Shown: positions 46,128 to 60,838 of the stretch, piece by piece
Layout of the letters: every line of letters begins with the position of its first letter
How positions within the stretch are numbered: position 1 is the first letter of the stretch
Origin: Paraspadella gotoi
Taxonomy: Eukaryota > Chaetognatha
Assembly (NCBI GenBank): GCA_051294375.1
Contig: CM119270.1
Coordinates: forward strand, 7,616,197-7,680,196
Direction: 5' to 3'
Length of the DNA: 64,000 nt
Notes under the pieces: model-generated
The model's input: only the letters and a program-made list of their open reading frames with translations
The model's database searches: none
Told to the model about the DNA's origin: nothing
Position numbers and translations under genes: made by a program

Positions 46128-46617
46128 CGCTTCTTAAAAGCTTTCTCCCAGTTCCGAAGATTTAAGAAGCGTTTTGTCCGATTTTATTATTTTTTTTTAA
46201 TCCGCGACTTTTATTTTTCTTACTTTTCTTTTTCCTGAGCTTCTTTCTCGCTCTCTCTCTTTCTTCGCTCGCGCTCGAGAGAGAGAGAGTCGGGCGAGAA
46301 ATAGTGAGTTTATCGTTTTAAAGTTCTCTCTCTCGAAAAAAAAAAATCACTTTTTCCTTTCGTTGTGAAGTAAAATTTTATGTTTTATTTCCATTCGATT
46401 CTCCTTTCATTTATTTGTTCCGATTTTCATTTTTCCTTTTAGTTTTTCTTTCGCTTTATTCCTTTTGTTGGTGGAAAATAAAATCGTTTTTCTTTTTTCT
46501 CTGTTTTTTTTCTTTTATCGTTGGGGAAGGGAGAGAGAAAGAGAAAGGAGAAACAAAGGCGTCCTTTGCTGAAGTTTGTTTGAATTTCCTCTGGAAAAAA
46601 AGGGAGAGAGAGAGAGA
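46128..46617. other. Tandem locus duplication 2, right copy
   Basis: Same order of landmarks as the left copy with scattered single-base differences and altered GA length. It lies about 500 bases from the left copy, beyond a 25-N gap and GA tract. Confidence 0.85.
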
Positions 46618-47406
46618 GAGAATTAATAATCTTGATTTCCGGTCTCGGCTTTCGCCTCCCGTCTCTTCTTTGTTTTCTTACCACATTTTATTTACTTTTT
46701 AAATTATTGTATAATTGTATAGTTTTAAAAAAATATAAAATATATATATATATATATAAATATAATATAAAATATAAAAATATAATATAAATAAAACATT
46801 TTTTAAAAAAGAAAGCAATATATGTTTGATTAAATAATATAGATTAAATACTAAATCCTTCATAAAAATATTAAAATATTATATAGAAAAATAGAAAATA
46901 GTGAAACAAGTAATTTGCAAATTTTCATTTATGTTGGGATATAAAGACTTTGTTTTAAACATTGTATTAAAAATAACGTGTGACATTCTTTTTTGTTTGT
47001 TTAAAATAAACTGAACTTCCAAAAAAGAAAAATTTTTTTTGCCCAATTTTTGTAAAATAACCAAACGAAAATGAACATCGTGATATTTAGTAAACGAAAA
47101 AAAAAAAGTATTTAATATGATATTTTTTTATCAAATTCTATGCACAAAATAAAACACGAAAAAAACAAACAAACAAAAAAACAAGAACAAAGTAATTAAG
47201 CAAAGAAAGAAATAAAAAAAACAAACTAAAAGGAGAATAAGAAATGAGAGCAACGCGTTTGTTTGTTTGTTTGTTTACGATTTCGATGTCATTAAAATAA
47301 GATTTATTTGCATAGAATTCGAGCCGCGTCCTTCGCTCCTTCGGATGAAGAGGATTGGGGGCCACTTCAAAGCCAGCCGCTCAACGCAGCCCTCGAAAAT
47401 GAGAGA
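46618..47406. other. AT-rich sequence with (AT)n
   Basis: TATATATA-rich 46738-46800, then A-rich with GTTTGTTT units at 47258-47275. The last 100 bases are GC-balanced. No gene is supported. Confidence 0.5.
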
Positions 47407-47531
47407 NNNNNNNNNNNNNNNNNNNNNNNNNNNNNNNNNNNNNNNNNNNNNNNNNNNNNNNNNNNNNNNNNNNNNNNNNNNNNNNNNNNNNNNNNNNNNN
47501 NNNNNNNNNNNNNNNNNNNNNNNNNNNNNNN

Positions 47532-47564
<33 letters not shown>
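47407..47564. repeat. 125-N gap ending in (GA)n
   Basis: GAGAGA enters the gap and GA repeats (47532-47562) leave it, so the missing sequence is most likely an expanded GA tract. Confidence 0.92.
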
Positions 47565-47567
<3 letters not shown>

Positions 47568-48058
47568 TTTTTCTATTAAAATCACGTCTGTAACAGAAAA
47601 TTAATCTTTGCTCGTGATCGTGAGATCGAACGAAAGCGAGTCGTTTTGCAAACCCGTGAATCGACTTAAACAAATCGTGTATTGCACAATGAGTATTTAG
47701 TAATGCTCTTTAATAGTTTAAAACTACAATAATAACAATTCAATATAGGATGATACTTCACTCCTTTCATAAATTTTCAAAGAATAAGAAAGAGCAATAC
47801 TTAATTGTAAACTAACTTGTTAATCAATATATAAAACCCTAAAAAAGTAAATATGCTAAAATGCTAAGTGAAATTTTAAAAATATGCCAACCAAATTTTT
47901 ACCGGAAAAAACTCGTCTTTGGAATCCGTATGTTAATTGTTTATTTACTTTTATTTTATTTAGATTTTCGGGTTTATTTTGAGTAAAATAAATCATGTGA
48001 AGAAACTTCGGATGCAGATTCTTCGGCGTCGAACATTAAAGGTGAGAGGGAAGTTTTT
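47565..48058. other. AT-rich spacer
   Basis: Nothing recognised. Confidence 0.5.
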
Positions 48059-50557
<2,499 letters not shown>

Positions 50558-50861
50558 NNNNNNNNNNNNNNNNNNNNNNNNNACAACAAAAAAGATCAAA
50601 GGACACACAGAGAGAGAGAAGACACGAGAGAGAAAGGAGAGAGAGAGAAGAGAAGAGAGAGGACAGGAAGAGAGAGAGACAGAGAGCTCTCGCTCTCTGT
50701 TTCTTAACTATGAGGAGTCTCTTTTCGCGAGGCTGATGGCGAGAAATTAGATCAACGAGGAAGGAGAGGTGAGGAGAGAGAGAAGAGAGAGAGAAAGAGA
50801 GAGAAGAGAGAGAAGAGAGAAGAGAGAGGAGAGAGAGAGAAGAGAAGAGTAGAGAGAGAGA
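50558..50861. repeat. 25-N gap and GA-rich join
   Basis: Placeholder gap at 50558-50582, then GA-rich sequence with a GAGAGCTCTCGCTCTC palindromic patch near 50682-50697 and a short unique stretch before GA repeats from 50765. Confidence 0.88.
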
Positions 50862-53106
50862 GAATGGCGAGGAATTAGGATCACGGGAGCACTTGGCGTG
50901 TCGTCTGTCGCTTCATTTCGTTCTTGGTCTAATTATGTAAACTGAGAAATATACTAAGAAGAGGAAATCGAGGTTCTCTGAGCTTCAGAAGTCAAGGGAC
51001 CAAAAAAGTTAATGTGTGCCGGTCGGCCAAGAATAAAAAAAAGTTTGGTTTCAATCAAAAATAAACCATTTTTTGAGCAATTTAAATTGTATTTTAAACA
51101 TTAATGTGAAATAGATGTTTGGTCGCTAGCTATTGATTGGTCCTAGAAAAGCAAATTGAATTTATCGTAGTTTGGCTTTCTTTAATCAAATTACGACTGA
51201 TACTTCAAAAAAAACTAAAGAAGCGTTAAATATTTAAATTCATATCATTCAGACTATACGAGAGAGACTACCAGGAAATAATATACACACACACACTGAA
51301 ACAGAGATTAACATTCCTTATATAGACCAGAAATCTTTGCACGACAACAATAACAACAACACATGGAATCCAAACAAGACGGGTCAACGCATCGTTTGTC
51401 GCGCCAACGAGGCCACGTCATACACTTCGGCGCGTGCAATCCTCGTTTCGCGTTCGTTAAAAATGCATCGTCGACGCATGTCCACTTTTTTGTCACCTAG
51501 TGTTTCTCTTCTTTATTTGTTTTTTCTTTTCGTTGTTCTTTTTTTTTTTTCAGTTTTTTTTCTTTTTCTCTCACATGTTATTTTCCTTTCCTTTTTTTTT
51601 CCCACAAATTTTTGAGCTGGAACCTTTGTTTTTCTTGGTGTCTCGTTTCTTCGTTCAATCGCTTCTTCGTTCCTTCTGGTTCCATTTTGATTGTTATAAT
51701 CTGTTTCCCTGTCTTCTTTTTTTTCTCTCATCAAATTTGTATCGAACGTGTATTTTTATCAAACGTTGTATTTTTCTCAACCATTTCTGTTCGAAATATC
51801 TTCCGGTTCATGGAATTGCTGGATGGCTTGTTTTCCCTTTCTGATGCTTTTGTTAAAATGAAATTTCCCGTTAACTTCTTTTTATTCTTTTATTTTCTCA
51901 ATATTTTTTATCTTGATGTTTGTTCAGTGTTTCTTTTATATTCTGATTACTTCTGAAGTTGTTTTCGTTGTTCTCCTTCGCTTGTTATCGCGCTGTGTTA
52001 TCAATTCACTCTTCTATTTTCTTTCTTTCTTTTTCTTTTATATCGTTCACAACCTTGTTTCTTCTCCTCGCATCAATAATCTTTGTCCTCTTTATTTTCT
52101 CTTTCAGCCTTCCTCTGTCATTTAATTCGAGTCTTAGTCCAACCTGGTTTTTTTGTTTTTTCTTGTCGCAAACTTGTCTCCGCGTCGCCGGTTGTTACTT
52201 TTAGGACGAAAAGAAAAACAAAACAAGAGAAAAAAAGAAGGACCAAAGAAAGGCAGATAGACGGTAGAGATTAGAGAGGTGGAAAGAAGAGGGATTAAGT
52301 AGTCGAACTCCGAATTGAAAAAAAAAAAGAAGGAAATGATGAGGGAGTTCGACCTAAGTTAATCCTTCGAGCAAAAAAAATACATATTTGTGATTCGCTG
52401 ACATCGATTAATACGAGACACGTCAGATGGTTGAATTGGAAGGAGAATGGGGCGTCAATAGCAGACGAATACAAAGAAATAAAATTAAAAAATAATTCAT
52501 AGAGAATACAATTACTATACTAGAAGCCATATTGCAAGACCAGAAACATGTACACGTTTTTGTTGTGTTTTTTTTGTCCTTTGGTCTGCAAATTTCTTCA
52601 GGTATGATTAATTCTCTGATTGAAGTATGATTATGAATTGTGAACGAACAGCCTATGATTTAATCGAGACCAAAATATCAAAAAACGTCTCAATATCAAT
52701 TGAAAGCACACACGTACATCAACAGAACAACGAAGATACTGACAATTAAGGTCGGAGATAAACCACGAACAAGATGTGGAAATAAAAAAAAACTATGAAT
52801 AAAAAGCATAAGAAAAGAAAAGCATCTTACGCCAGGAGAACGCAAGTTTCAATTTTATTTCAGAGAATCGCAGAGAGGTACGGACGACGAACGAGGCGAC
52901 GACGATGCCGACGAACCGACGACGACGACGACGACGTCATAGCAAAAACAACCAAAGGCCATGAGAAATGGACGGAATGTTTTCGCGGCAGACTCGTTTG
53001 TGTTTTTCGTATCTCGATTCGAATATGCCCGTTTCGCCGCTTGAAATTGTTTTAGCCTTTATTGCATTTTTGTTTAATTGTTAGCGAGCGTTTGTCTCTC
53101 TGGCAA
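50862..53106. other. Tandem locus duplication 3, right copy (insertion-rich)
   Basis: Colinear with the left copy at an offset growing from 2460 to about 2549 bases, i.e. a net insertion excess. One stretch (about 51250-51320, containing ACACACACACAC) differs outright from the left copy. The end (CTCTCTGGCAA) corresponds to the bases at the 25-N gap of the left copy. No gene. Confidence 0.88.
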
Positions 53107-53292
53107 ACCGAATCGGAGGCGCCGGGTTGGGCAAGAGAGGGGGGCTGAGGAGAAATAGGGGGGTCCACAGCGCGACGGGGGCGCGTTTGGAGAACGCGTG
53201 TGTGGGGGGCGAAGATGTGAAAACGTCTTTATCCGAAAATAATGGATAAAGATGAGGAATTAAGGGTGAGCAGAGAGTTTAAAGAGGAAGAT

Positions 53293-53293
<1 letters not shown>
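53107..53293. other. G-rich unique sequence
   Basis: GGGGCGCG and GGGGGG words at 53140-53210. Because the duplicated locus continues past its gap here, this may be what the 50558 gap conceals. Confidence 0.4.
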
Positions 53294-53338
<45 letters not shown>

Positions 53339-53375
53339 CAGAGAGAGAGCGAGGAGAGAAGAGAGCATGGAAGAT
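53294..53375. repeat. (GA)n imperfect microsatellite
   Basis: GA repeats with GGA and GCA slips. Confidence 0.9.
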
Positions 53376-54060
53376 GAGAGAGAGATGAATAAAACCAATA
53401 TATGAAAAAACCGATCTCTCTCCTGAAATTGAAAAACGCTTTTCTGTGAAACACCTGAGAAACGAAGAGAGAGAGGGAGAGAAGAGAGAGATAAATTTAA
53501 AAAAAAAGAAAAACGAATAGAATTAAAGAAAAGAGAAGAAAAGAAGAGAAAAGAACTAAAAGAAAAGAGAAGAGAAGACATCAGGGCTGCAGCTTCGAGG
53601 AGAAGAGTTATCGTCGCCCATGAATCTATTGTCGCTTCTGGGTTTTTCATTTCCGCGAGCAGAGAGAAAGAAGAGAAGAAAGGAGGAAAGAAAAGAGAGG
53701 AGAAAAAAGGGAAATAGAAAAGTAAGAGAAGAAAGAGGGAACGATAAGAGAGGTGAAAGGTGAAGATTTGAGTTAAGAGATCAAAAAGACAAAAATGGAG
53801 AAAGAGGAGAAAAAAAAATAGAAGAAAGAGAGATTTGTTTTTAATTTTCTTTATAAAGAAAGAAAACGAAGGAAAGAAAAGAAGTTGAGGAAAGAAATGA
53901 AGCGGAGGAAAGAGAAGAAGTTGAGGAAATGAAGGAAGCGAAGGGAAAAAAAAGCGGAGGAAAGAAATGAAGCGGAGGAAAGTGGGCGGAATCGAGTGGA
54001 GGAAGAAATGAGGAAAGAAGGAAAGAAGAACATGGAGATTGGAGAAGAGGGAAGAGGAAA
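53376..54060. repeat. Purine-rich region with a GAAGCGGAGGAAAGAAAT repeat
   Basis: Nearly all A/G on plus. A loose 18-27 bp unit (GAGGAAAGAAATGAAGCG) repeats at 53880-54020. Long Ser/Phe-rich minus frames are shadows. Confidence 0.75.
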
Positions 54061-54124
54061 ATGGATGATATTAATGACATAAATAACAAAACAAGTCGCC
54101 TTCGTCGCGAGGATGAATCGTGGA

Positions 54125-54570
54125 GGACGACGACGAAAACGACGATGATAACGACGATGACAGATGATAGAAGAGAAAAGGATGACTGCGACAATGACGA
54201 TGAAGATGACGAAGAGGAATGACGAAGACGATGAAGATCATAAAGCAGAGGTTGGTTAAGATCAAGGAAAATATTTTTTTTTTACCCGACGACGATGAAT
54301 ATTGACGAAAAGATAACCACAATGACAAATATAGTGACGATGACAAAACAAAAAATCGAAACTCAAAAGACGATGACGACCAAAAAAAAAGTAATAAGAA
54401 GGTCGGAGAGGATCGCGATCAATTTTGACGACGATAGCGACGATGAAATATAGGAAAAGACAAGAGCGACAATTATGGGATATTGACAAGGACGGGGACG
54501 ATGAAAACGACGACGACGACGACGACAACGACGACTAGTAGAATATCAAGACGGCGACAACGACGACGCC
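54125..54570. repeat. Interrupted GAC/GATGAC tract
   Basis: GACGAC and GATGAC triplets over 450 bases, broken by A-rich unique sequence. Codes for Asp-rich or Thr-rich frames only. Confidence 0.8.
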
Positions 54571-55135
54571 CAAGATGGAACTAAAAATAAAAAAAATACA
54601 AAACAAAACAAAACAAAACACGAAAAAAAAAATTTGTACGAACCCAGAGGGCAGCGCCGGCGGCCCGTGCCGGCTACGAAATATTGAGAAACTTAAAAAA
54701 AAAAAAAAGAAAGAAAAGAAAATGAAAAAAAAAATTGAGGGGAAAAAGATAAATTTTCCTTCTGCGTCTCGTCGTCTGCAAAGCGTCGAAAGAGAAGGAG
54801 AAAGAGAAATCATTTTCTTAAACGACTCGCGACGTTGAACGGTGTACTGGGGGAAAGAAGAGGAAGAGGACGAGGAGAAGGGGATGGATGGATGATGGAG
54901 ACTGGCAACGGAGTCTATCGATGAGGTCTGACATCGGGTGGCGATGAAGACTGGTAAAAAAAAATGAAAGTGTGGCAACGTGAGGCAGAGTGGCAAAGGA
55001 TTTAATTCGAGAAAATGATGAAAAAAAAAGGCGCCATCTTTGGATAACCAATAAAGGTGTAAAGGTGTAACCAATAAAGAAATACGAGCAGAAATAATTT
55101 GAAAATACGTCATCTGAGTAAGGAATAAAAAGGTA
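54571..55135. other. A-rich to mixed sequence
   Basis: AAAAC and A-rich runs 54588-54740. A short direct duplication of AAAGGTGTAACCAATAAAG-like words lies at 55045-55080. No gene is supported. Confidence 0.5.
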
Positions 55136-55703
55136 TTGTGCCATATTTTTCTGTTTCTTTTTTTTTTTCTCTCTCGGCTTATTTTTTTTCTCTCTTTTCT
55201 AATTCTCTTTTTTTTCTTCTCTTTTCTACTGATTTTCGGTTTCTCTCATATCTTCTGTCTGCTTTCTCTCTCTCTTCTCTTCTGCTCCTCTTCTCGAGTC
55301 TCTCGTCTCTCTCTCTCTCTCATCATTCGTCTCTCTGCTCTCTCTCTCTCTCTTCTCTCTTTTTTTTCTTCTTTTCCCACAAATTTTTGCCATTTTTTTC
55401 CTCATGTCACGCCAGGTGATGAAGCGGATTATGTGATGTGACTTCGGGTGCGTTAGTATGTCACTTGTGTCGCGATCTCTCTCTCTCGACTCCACTTCTC
55501 TCTCTCTCTCTCTCTCTTTCTTTCTGTCTCTCTCTCTCTCTTTCTCTCATCTTATTCACGTGTTGCTTACGATTATGAATGCCTAAAATATTCAAGAATC
55601 GAAACCCACAGCCTCCAATTTTCTTTTTTTTTTTCTTTGTTTTTTCCACTGTTTGACATTTGCGATTCAATGGAATTTTTACCGAATTTACCGAAGATCT
55701 GAG
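55136..55703. repeat. Pyrimidine-rich region with CT runs
   Basis: CT-rich 55260-55360 and 55480-55560. Frames are Ser/Leu/Phe-rich shadows. Confidence 0.7.
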
Positions 55704-55808
55704 NNNNNNNNNNNNNNNNNNNNNNNNNGAGAGAGAAAAAAAGGAAAGTCATTTCCTCTCTATTCCGTGGGTTGTCACTATTTGACGCCTTTAGGATGAG
55801 AGAGAGAT

Positions 55809-55852
<44 letters not shown>
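55704..55852. repeat. 25-N gap and (GA)n tract
   Basis: Placeholder gap at 55704-55728, then unique sequence and GA repeats (55797-55851). Confidence 0.9.
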
Positions 55853-55939
55853 CTTTCTCCAGGTTCAATTCTCTCGTCAGACTTTGTGACTTCGATCCAG
55901 GGTCTCTCTATTTCTTCTCGTCTCTTCTTTTCAATTTCC

Positions 55940-56025
55940 TTTAGGACTTCGATTTACTCCCCCCCCCTCACCCCGAATCCTTCTCGGGGTCATTGCTCTA
56001 CCGCTCCGACCGCGCCATCTATCTT
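55940..56025 (-). mobile_element. tRNA-like (SINE-type) head
   Basis: On the minus strand GGTCGGAGCGGTAGAGCAATGACC forms a 4-bp D-stem (GGTC/GACC) carrying an A-box-like core. It is followed at once by CCCCGAGAAGGATTCGGGG (a 6-bp anticodon-arm-like hairpin with a 7-nt loop), then AATCGAAGTCC as a weak B-box. The loop lacks the usual T before the anticodon, so a functional tRNA is unlikely. Confidence 0.42.
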
Positions 56026-56349
56026 GGACATAACCACGCGTCTGTCACTTTTGGTAGAGTAATGACATTACTCAATTGGCTAAAAAAGAATTGTGTCGAT
56101 CAAATTAGATTATTTTCCATATCTTTAAAACGTTTTAGAACAAATTAAACTGGGTTGTCACTTTTTAAATACTTTTAGAATGCTCTCTGTTTTACATGTT
56201 TAATCGTCAAGGCTTTTTCCTTTAATACAAGTGTTGTCATTTATTTTTTCATTGAATTTTCAATACATATTTCAAAACAAACGAATGGGACAAAAGTCTA
56301 TAAATTATAAATTCTCATTGGAAATTATTTTGGATTGTAATATTTTCGT
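56026..56349. other. AT-rich spacer
   Basis: Nothing recognised. Confidence 0.5.
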
Positions 56350-56571
56350 TTGATCTTCTCTTCTATCAAAAGCGCCGACGAAACTGATCTAAGACGCTCT
56401 GTTGTTGTTTCTGTTATTGTCCTTGTTATTGTTGTTGTTGTTGTTGTTTTTTCAATCGATTTCCATCTTCTGATGCCATCGGCGATTCTGCTTCAATGTG
56501 TAATGGAAGAGATTGATGCTCGGAGCGTAATATCGAAATATTGTCAAGTGTACGAACTACGAAATGTTTAG
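56350..56571 (+). other. Open frame across a (GTT)n tract
   Basis: A 73-codon plus frame contains a poly-Val run from (GTT)n at 56400-56450. The 39 residues after it are low-repeat and end in a stop (VMEEIDARSVISKYCQ is part). No family is known to me, and it could be a short terminal exon or chance. Confidence 0.13.
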
Positions 56572-57650
56572 AAAAGATGAAGAAGACGATGGTTTACATT
56601 TACACCATGCCCTTCTTTTAAGTATATATATATTTTTTATTTATTTTTAGTCGGATCTGCTTATCAGATTTCGAATCTATATTCACTTTTGTGTGGTCCG
56701 GCGGTCCCACCCAAATCTTTGTCGCTAAACCATTTTTATCTTATCAGAAACTCCGGAATTATAATAAATTATGCAAAAAATAAAAAATTATTTTCCGATC
56801 CGTCGCAGTCCGTTCCCCCCTATAGCATTAAACTCAATATTACTCGTTATTGGATGATGGATTGGAATTATTATAATGAAGTGTTAAGTAGGAAAGTGTT
56901 ATGATTTGAGTTGAGCGATATAAAGTTTCGATGGAATCGTGCCGAGTGGAAATGGATGCGATAGTAGAAAAAACAAAAATATATTTCAGTATTTTTGAAC
57001 GACGATTACTCATGAGTGGATGCGGGCGATGACTTGAAATTTTGTCATGTGGTGTAAGCTGTGTGATACTAAAGCTGGAAATTAAAAGTTTCGATGGATA
57101 TCGACTGATTTGGAAATAAGTTTAAATGGAAAAAACAAAAAAACCTGTTTCACTAATTGATATGCTTCTTTTTCTTTTTATATTAAATTTAAATGCAAGA
57201 GATGTATTAATTAATCAAATAATAATCAGTTAATTTAATCAATTTAGACAGATTAAATAATAAAAAATTAATAATCCGTGTCAATTAATCAATCAATTTT
57301 ATTATTCAATAAATCAATTTTATTTTAGGTTATTCATTAATTATTAATTATCAATCAATCATTTATTTATTTAAAATAATTAATTAATTTATTCATAATC
57401 AATCACTCAAGTCAATCCTTATATTGTCATCGTCGCATCATCGGGTATTTATCGTTGCTTTGTCGGGTGGTCAGTGGACGAAAATATCTTAAACAAACCC
57501 GGTAATCCAATTAATTGATATTTATTACATTAATCCATTATTTATTTTAGTTTAATAGTTTGTACTATTGAATAATTAATAACTTACCGTAATGATCGTG
57601 GGCAGAATCCGACAATTTGTTTTGCCTCAAAACTTGTTTTTATTTTTTTT
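56572..57650. other. AT-rich sequence with TTAATCAATC-like words
   Basis: 57190-57420 is built of ATTAATCAAT and AATTAATT words without a fixed period. A 71-codon frame at 56689 has no domain. Confidence 0.5.
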
Positions 57651-57688
57651 TTTTTATTTATTTATTTATTTATTTATTTATTATTTTT

Positions 57689-57720
<32 letters not shown>

Positions 57721-57801
57721 TTATTTTATTTATTTATTTTTTATTTACTTTATTTATTATTTATTTATTTATTTGTTTATGTATATATTTATTTATTTAT
57801 T
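57651..57801. repeat. (TTTA)n tetranucleotide tract
   Basis: About 150 bases of TTTA with occasional TTA and TTTG slips, followed by TTTC units to about 57895. Confidence 0.95.
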
Positions 57802-57895
57802 CTTATAAAATTTTTATTCTTCTTTTCTTTCTTTTCTTCTTTCTTTCTTTCTTTTTTTCTTTTCTTTCTTTCTTTCTTTTCTTTTCTTTAATTTT

Positions 57896-58945
57896 TCTTT
57901 TCATTCCTTCCTTTACACCAATTTTTATTGATTCTTTCTAAGGAAGATTTAATTCAAAAGAATAAAAAAGCACAAAATAAAAATCGATATTTTTTTTCAC
58001 AAAATAAAAAAAAACAAAAATTAGAGCAAAAATTAAATCGAGTATAAATTTGATGAACGTTTTTAAAAGTCCCTTTATTCGCTCGTTGATGCATAACTTC
58101 CATGTCTTTTTCGAAAGCTCTACTCAAATGGCAGCGACAATGACAGGAATCGGTTGCAATTGACGGAAAAAGACGGAAAATGATAGAAAATAAAAAGAAA
58201 AATTTCGGAGAAAAAGGAGAAAAAGAGGAAAACGAGGGGACGAACTAACGGAGAAGTAAAAGGAAAAAAAAAAGACTGAGTTGGACCTTTTGGCAAAAAA
58301 ATCTCTTTCATTAAGACGACAGGTGCGACGAAAACTTCAATTCATTCTCTCGATGGAATATTAGCAGATTAAACTAAATCGGACGAAAAGGTAGAAATCT
58401 TTTCGGAGAGAAAGCTACGGAAGGATTCGATGATTATGATAAGAAAAGGAGTGAAAGCCGATCGGGGAGGAAGAAGCAGGCAGATCGGGGAAAATAATTA
58501 AGCTGAAACTCATTTTTTTGGTGTTGTTTTTTTTTTGTTGTTGTTTTGTTTTGTTTTTTTAGGCGAGAGATTAGGATAGTGATGAGGAATTTGCGTTTTT
58601 AAAGTTTGAACTGGCTGTTGCGATTTTAATTAGCGTTTTCTACTAAACGTAAAGAAAACATAACATTAACATAACATTGACAATCAAAATATACTTCAAA
58701 TTCAAATTCAACATACAGAATGACATAGCAGGTTAAAACCAAAGAAATGGTAGGAGCTTCACTAAGATTATTTTGTTTGTGATTCTATTTTTTTAGGCAA
58801 CTTCTCGCGAAATTAGTGGGTCTTTGGGTCGGTCGGTCTGTCGGTCTATTTTGTCGGTTTGTTGGCGACAATCTACAGTCGAGCCAGCCGTTTCCTTTAA
58901 TCCACGGAGGCAGCTTTATCGTCTCCAGAGATTTAATGCCGCAAA
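57896..58945. other. Unclassified AT-rich then mixed sequence
   Basis: A-rich 57950-58040, purine-biased 58140-58480, T-rich 58505-58560 with TTGTTGTTTTG words. GGTCGGTCGGTCTGTCGGTC at 58828-58850. No gene is supported. Confidence 0.45.
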
Positions 58946-58949
58946 ACGA

Positions 58950-58952
58950 AGA

Positions 58953-59009
<57 letters not shown>
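58950..59009. repeat. (GA)n microsatellite
   Basis: About 28 GA units preceded by GAAGAGAGGGAG. Confidence 0.95.
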
Positions 59010-59012
<3 letters not shown>

Positions 59013-59231
59013 AATTCCACGAAATTGACATGAAATTGATCAGGCAGTTGGTCTATTTTTTTTTTCGTCTTTCTTTCAGTTTTCTCCTGATTTCGAATCC
59101 AAAAAAAGGGAGAGAAAAATTTCAATGGCGACGCAAATGAAATTTAGATTGAGTTGTCTAATTTTTATTTACATGATAAAAATATATGTAAATCTTATGC
59201 TTAGAACAGAATGAATTGCAATAAACGAAGG

Positions 59232-59792
59232 GATGAATAAATAAATGAATGAATTAATGAATTTATAAATTAATGAATGAAGGATAGAACGAATAAAATA
59301 ATGAATAAATGAATGAATCAATGGATAAATGAATAAATGATTAAATGAATGAATTAACGAATGAATGAATGAATAAATGAATTAACGAATGAATGAACGA
59401 ATGAATTATTGAATGAATGAAAGATAGACCGAATGAATGAACGAATGAATTATTTAATGAATGAAGTATAGAATGAATAAATGAATGAAAGAATAAATGA
59501 ATGAATTAATGAATGAATAAATAAATGAATTAATGAAAGAATGAATGAGTGAAGGATAGAACGAATAAATGAATGAAAGAAAAAATCAATGAATGAATGA
59601 AAGAATGAATCAATGAATGAATAAATGAATAAACAAATGAATGGATGAATGAATGGATGAATGATTTATTGAATGAATGATTTATTGAATGAATGAATTA
59701 TTGAATGAATGAAGGATAGAACGAATAAATGAATTAATGAATGAATAAATGAATGTATGAATGAATAAACGAATGAACGAATGAACGAATGA
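59232..59792. repeat. (GAAT)n tetranucleotide array, ~560 bp
   Basis: GAATGAAT and AAATGAAT units with a higher-order interruption GAAGGATAGAACGAATAAA that recurs at about 59277, 59552 and 59711, with AAAGATAGACCGAATGAA near 59420. It is the longest simple array fully sequenced in the window. Confidence 0.93.
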
Positions 59793-60247
59793 AAGTTCAA
59801 AAAGAGCGATCCATCAACATGAATCAATACGAATTCGTCTAAAATCTTTTTCGTCGACGTCTATATTCCGATTTGCAGAAGAGAAAGCGAAAGAGGAAAT
59901 TCCAAAGACGACGATGGAACCGAGAAATCGGATCTGCTCCTTTTTTCTTTTTGTCCTTTTCTTTTTTTCACGAGTGAGTTTTGATTGTTTTTTTTTGTTT
60001 TTTTAATTTGTTTTATATGTTTGTGTTATTTTTTTTTGCACGATTGTGAAGAAAAGGAAAATGTTAAATATAAAAAATTATTTCAAAAACTCGTTTAAAA
60101 AATATTTAAAAGAAAGATATAAAAAATAAATAAACAAGAGAGAAAATAGAGAAAAGAAGCGACGTAGAAAAGATGAGTTGAACAAACCCCAAAAAATGAC
60201 CGTCTTTACAAAACAGAAAACAGAAAACAGAGCAGAAAACCACTTTT
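59793..60247. other. Unclassified AT-rich sequence
   Basis: T-rich 59940-60035 and A-rich 60060-60250, including AAAACAGAAAACAGA repeats before the gap. Confidence 0.5.
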
Positions 60248-60838
60248 NNNNNNNNNNNNNNNNNNNNNNNNNNNNNNNNNNNNNNNNNNNNNNNNNNNNN
60301 NNNNNNNNNNNNNNNNNNNNNNNNNNNNNNNNNNNNNNNNNNNNNNNNNNNNNNNNNNNNNNNNNNNNNNNNNNNNNNNNNNNNNNNNNNNNNNNNNNNN
60401 NNNNNNNNNNNNNNNNNNNNNNNNNNNNNNNNNNNNNNNNNNNNNNNNNNNNNNNNNNNNNNNNNNNNNNNNNNNNNNNNNNNNNNNNNNNNNNNNNNNN
60501 NNNNNNNNNNNNNNNNNNNNNNNNNNNNNNNNNNNNNNNNNNNNNNNNNNNNNNNNNNNNNNNNNNNNNNNNNNNNNNNNNNNNNNNNNNNNNNNNNNNN
60601 NNNNNNNNNNNNNNNNNNNNNNNNNNNNNNNNNNNNNNNNNNNNNNNNNNNNNNNNNNNNNNNNNNNNNNNNNNNNNNNNNNNNNNNNNNNNNNNNNNNN
60701 NNNNNNNNNNNNNNNNNNNNNNNNNNNNNNNNNNNNNNNNNNNNNNNNNNNNNNNNNNNNNNNNNNNNNNNNNNNNNNNNNNNNNNNNNNNNNNNNNNNN
60801 NNNNNNNNNNNNNNNNNNNNNNNNNNNNNNNNNNNNNN
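60248..60838. other. Assembly gap (591 N)
   Basis: The largest gap in the window. The right flank is a G-rich purine run (GGGGAGGAGGAAAGG). Confidence 0.95.

Noticed and set aside
54575-54838. Lys-rich 87-codon frame
   Set aside because: Generated by poly-A and GAAA runs; no domain and an overlapping longer minus frame.
55940-56025. Functional tRNA gene (minus strand)
   Set aside because: The anticodon loop lacks the conserved T33 and the B-box is degraded.
57592-57891. 99-codon Tyr/Phe/Ile-rich membrane-like frame
   Set aside because: Read-through of the (TTTA)n and TTTC tracts.
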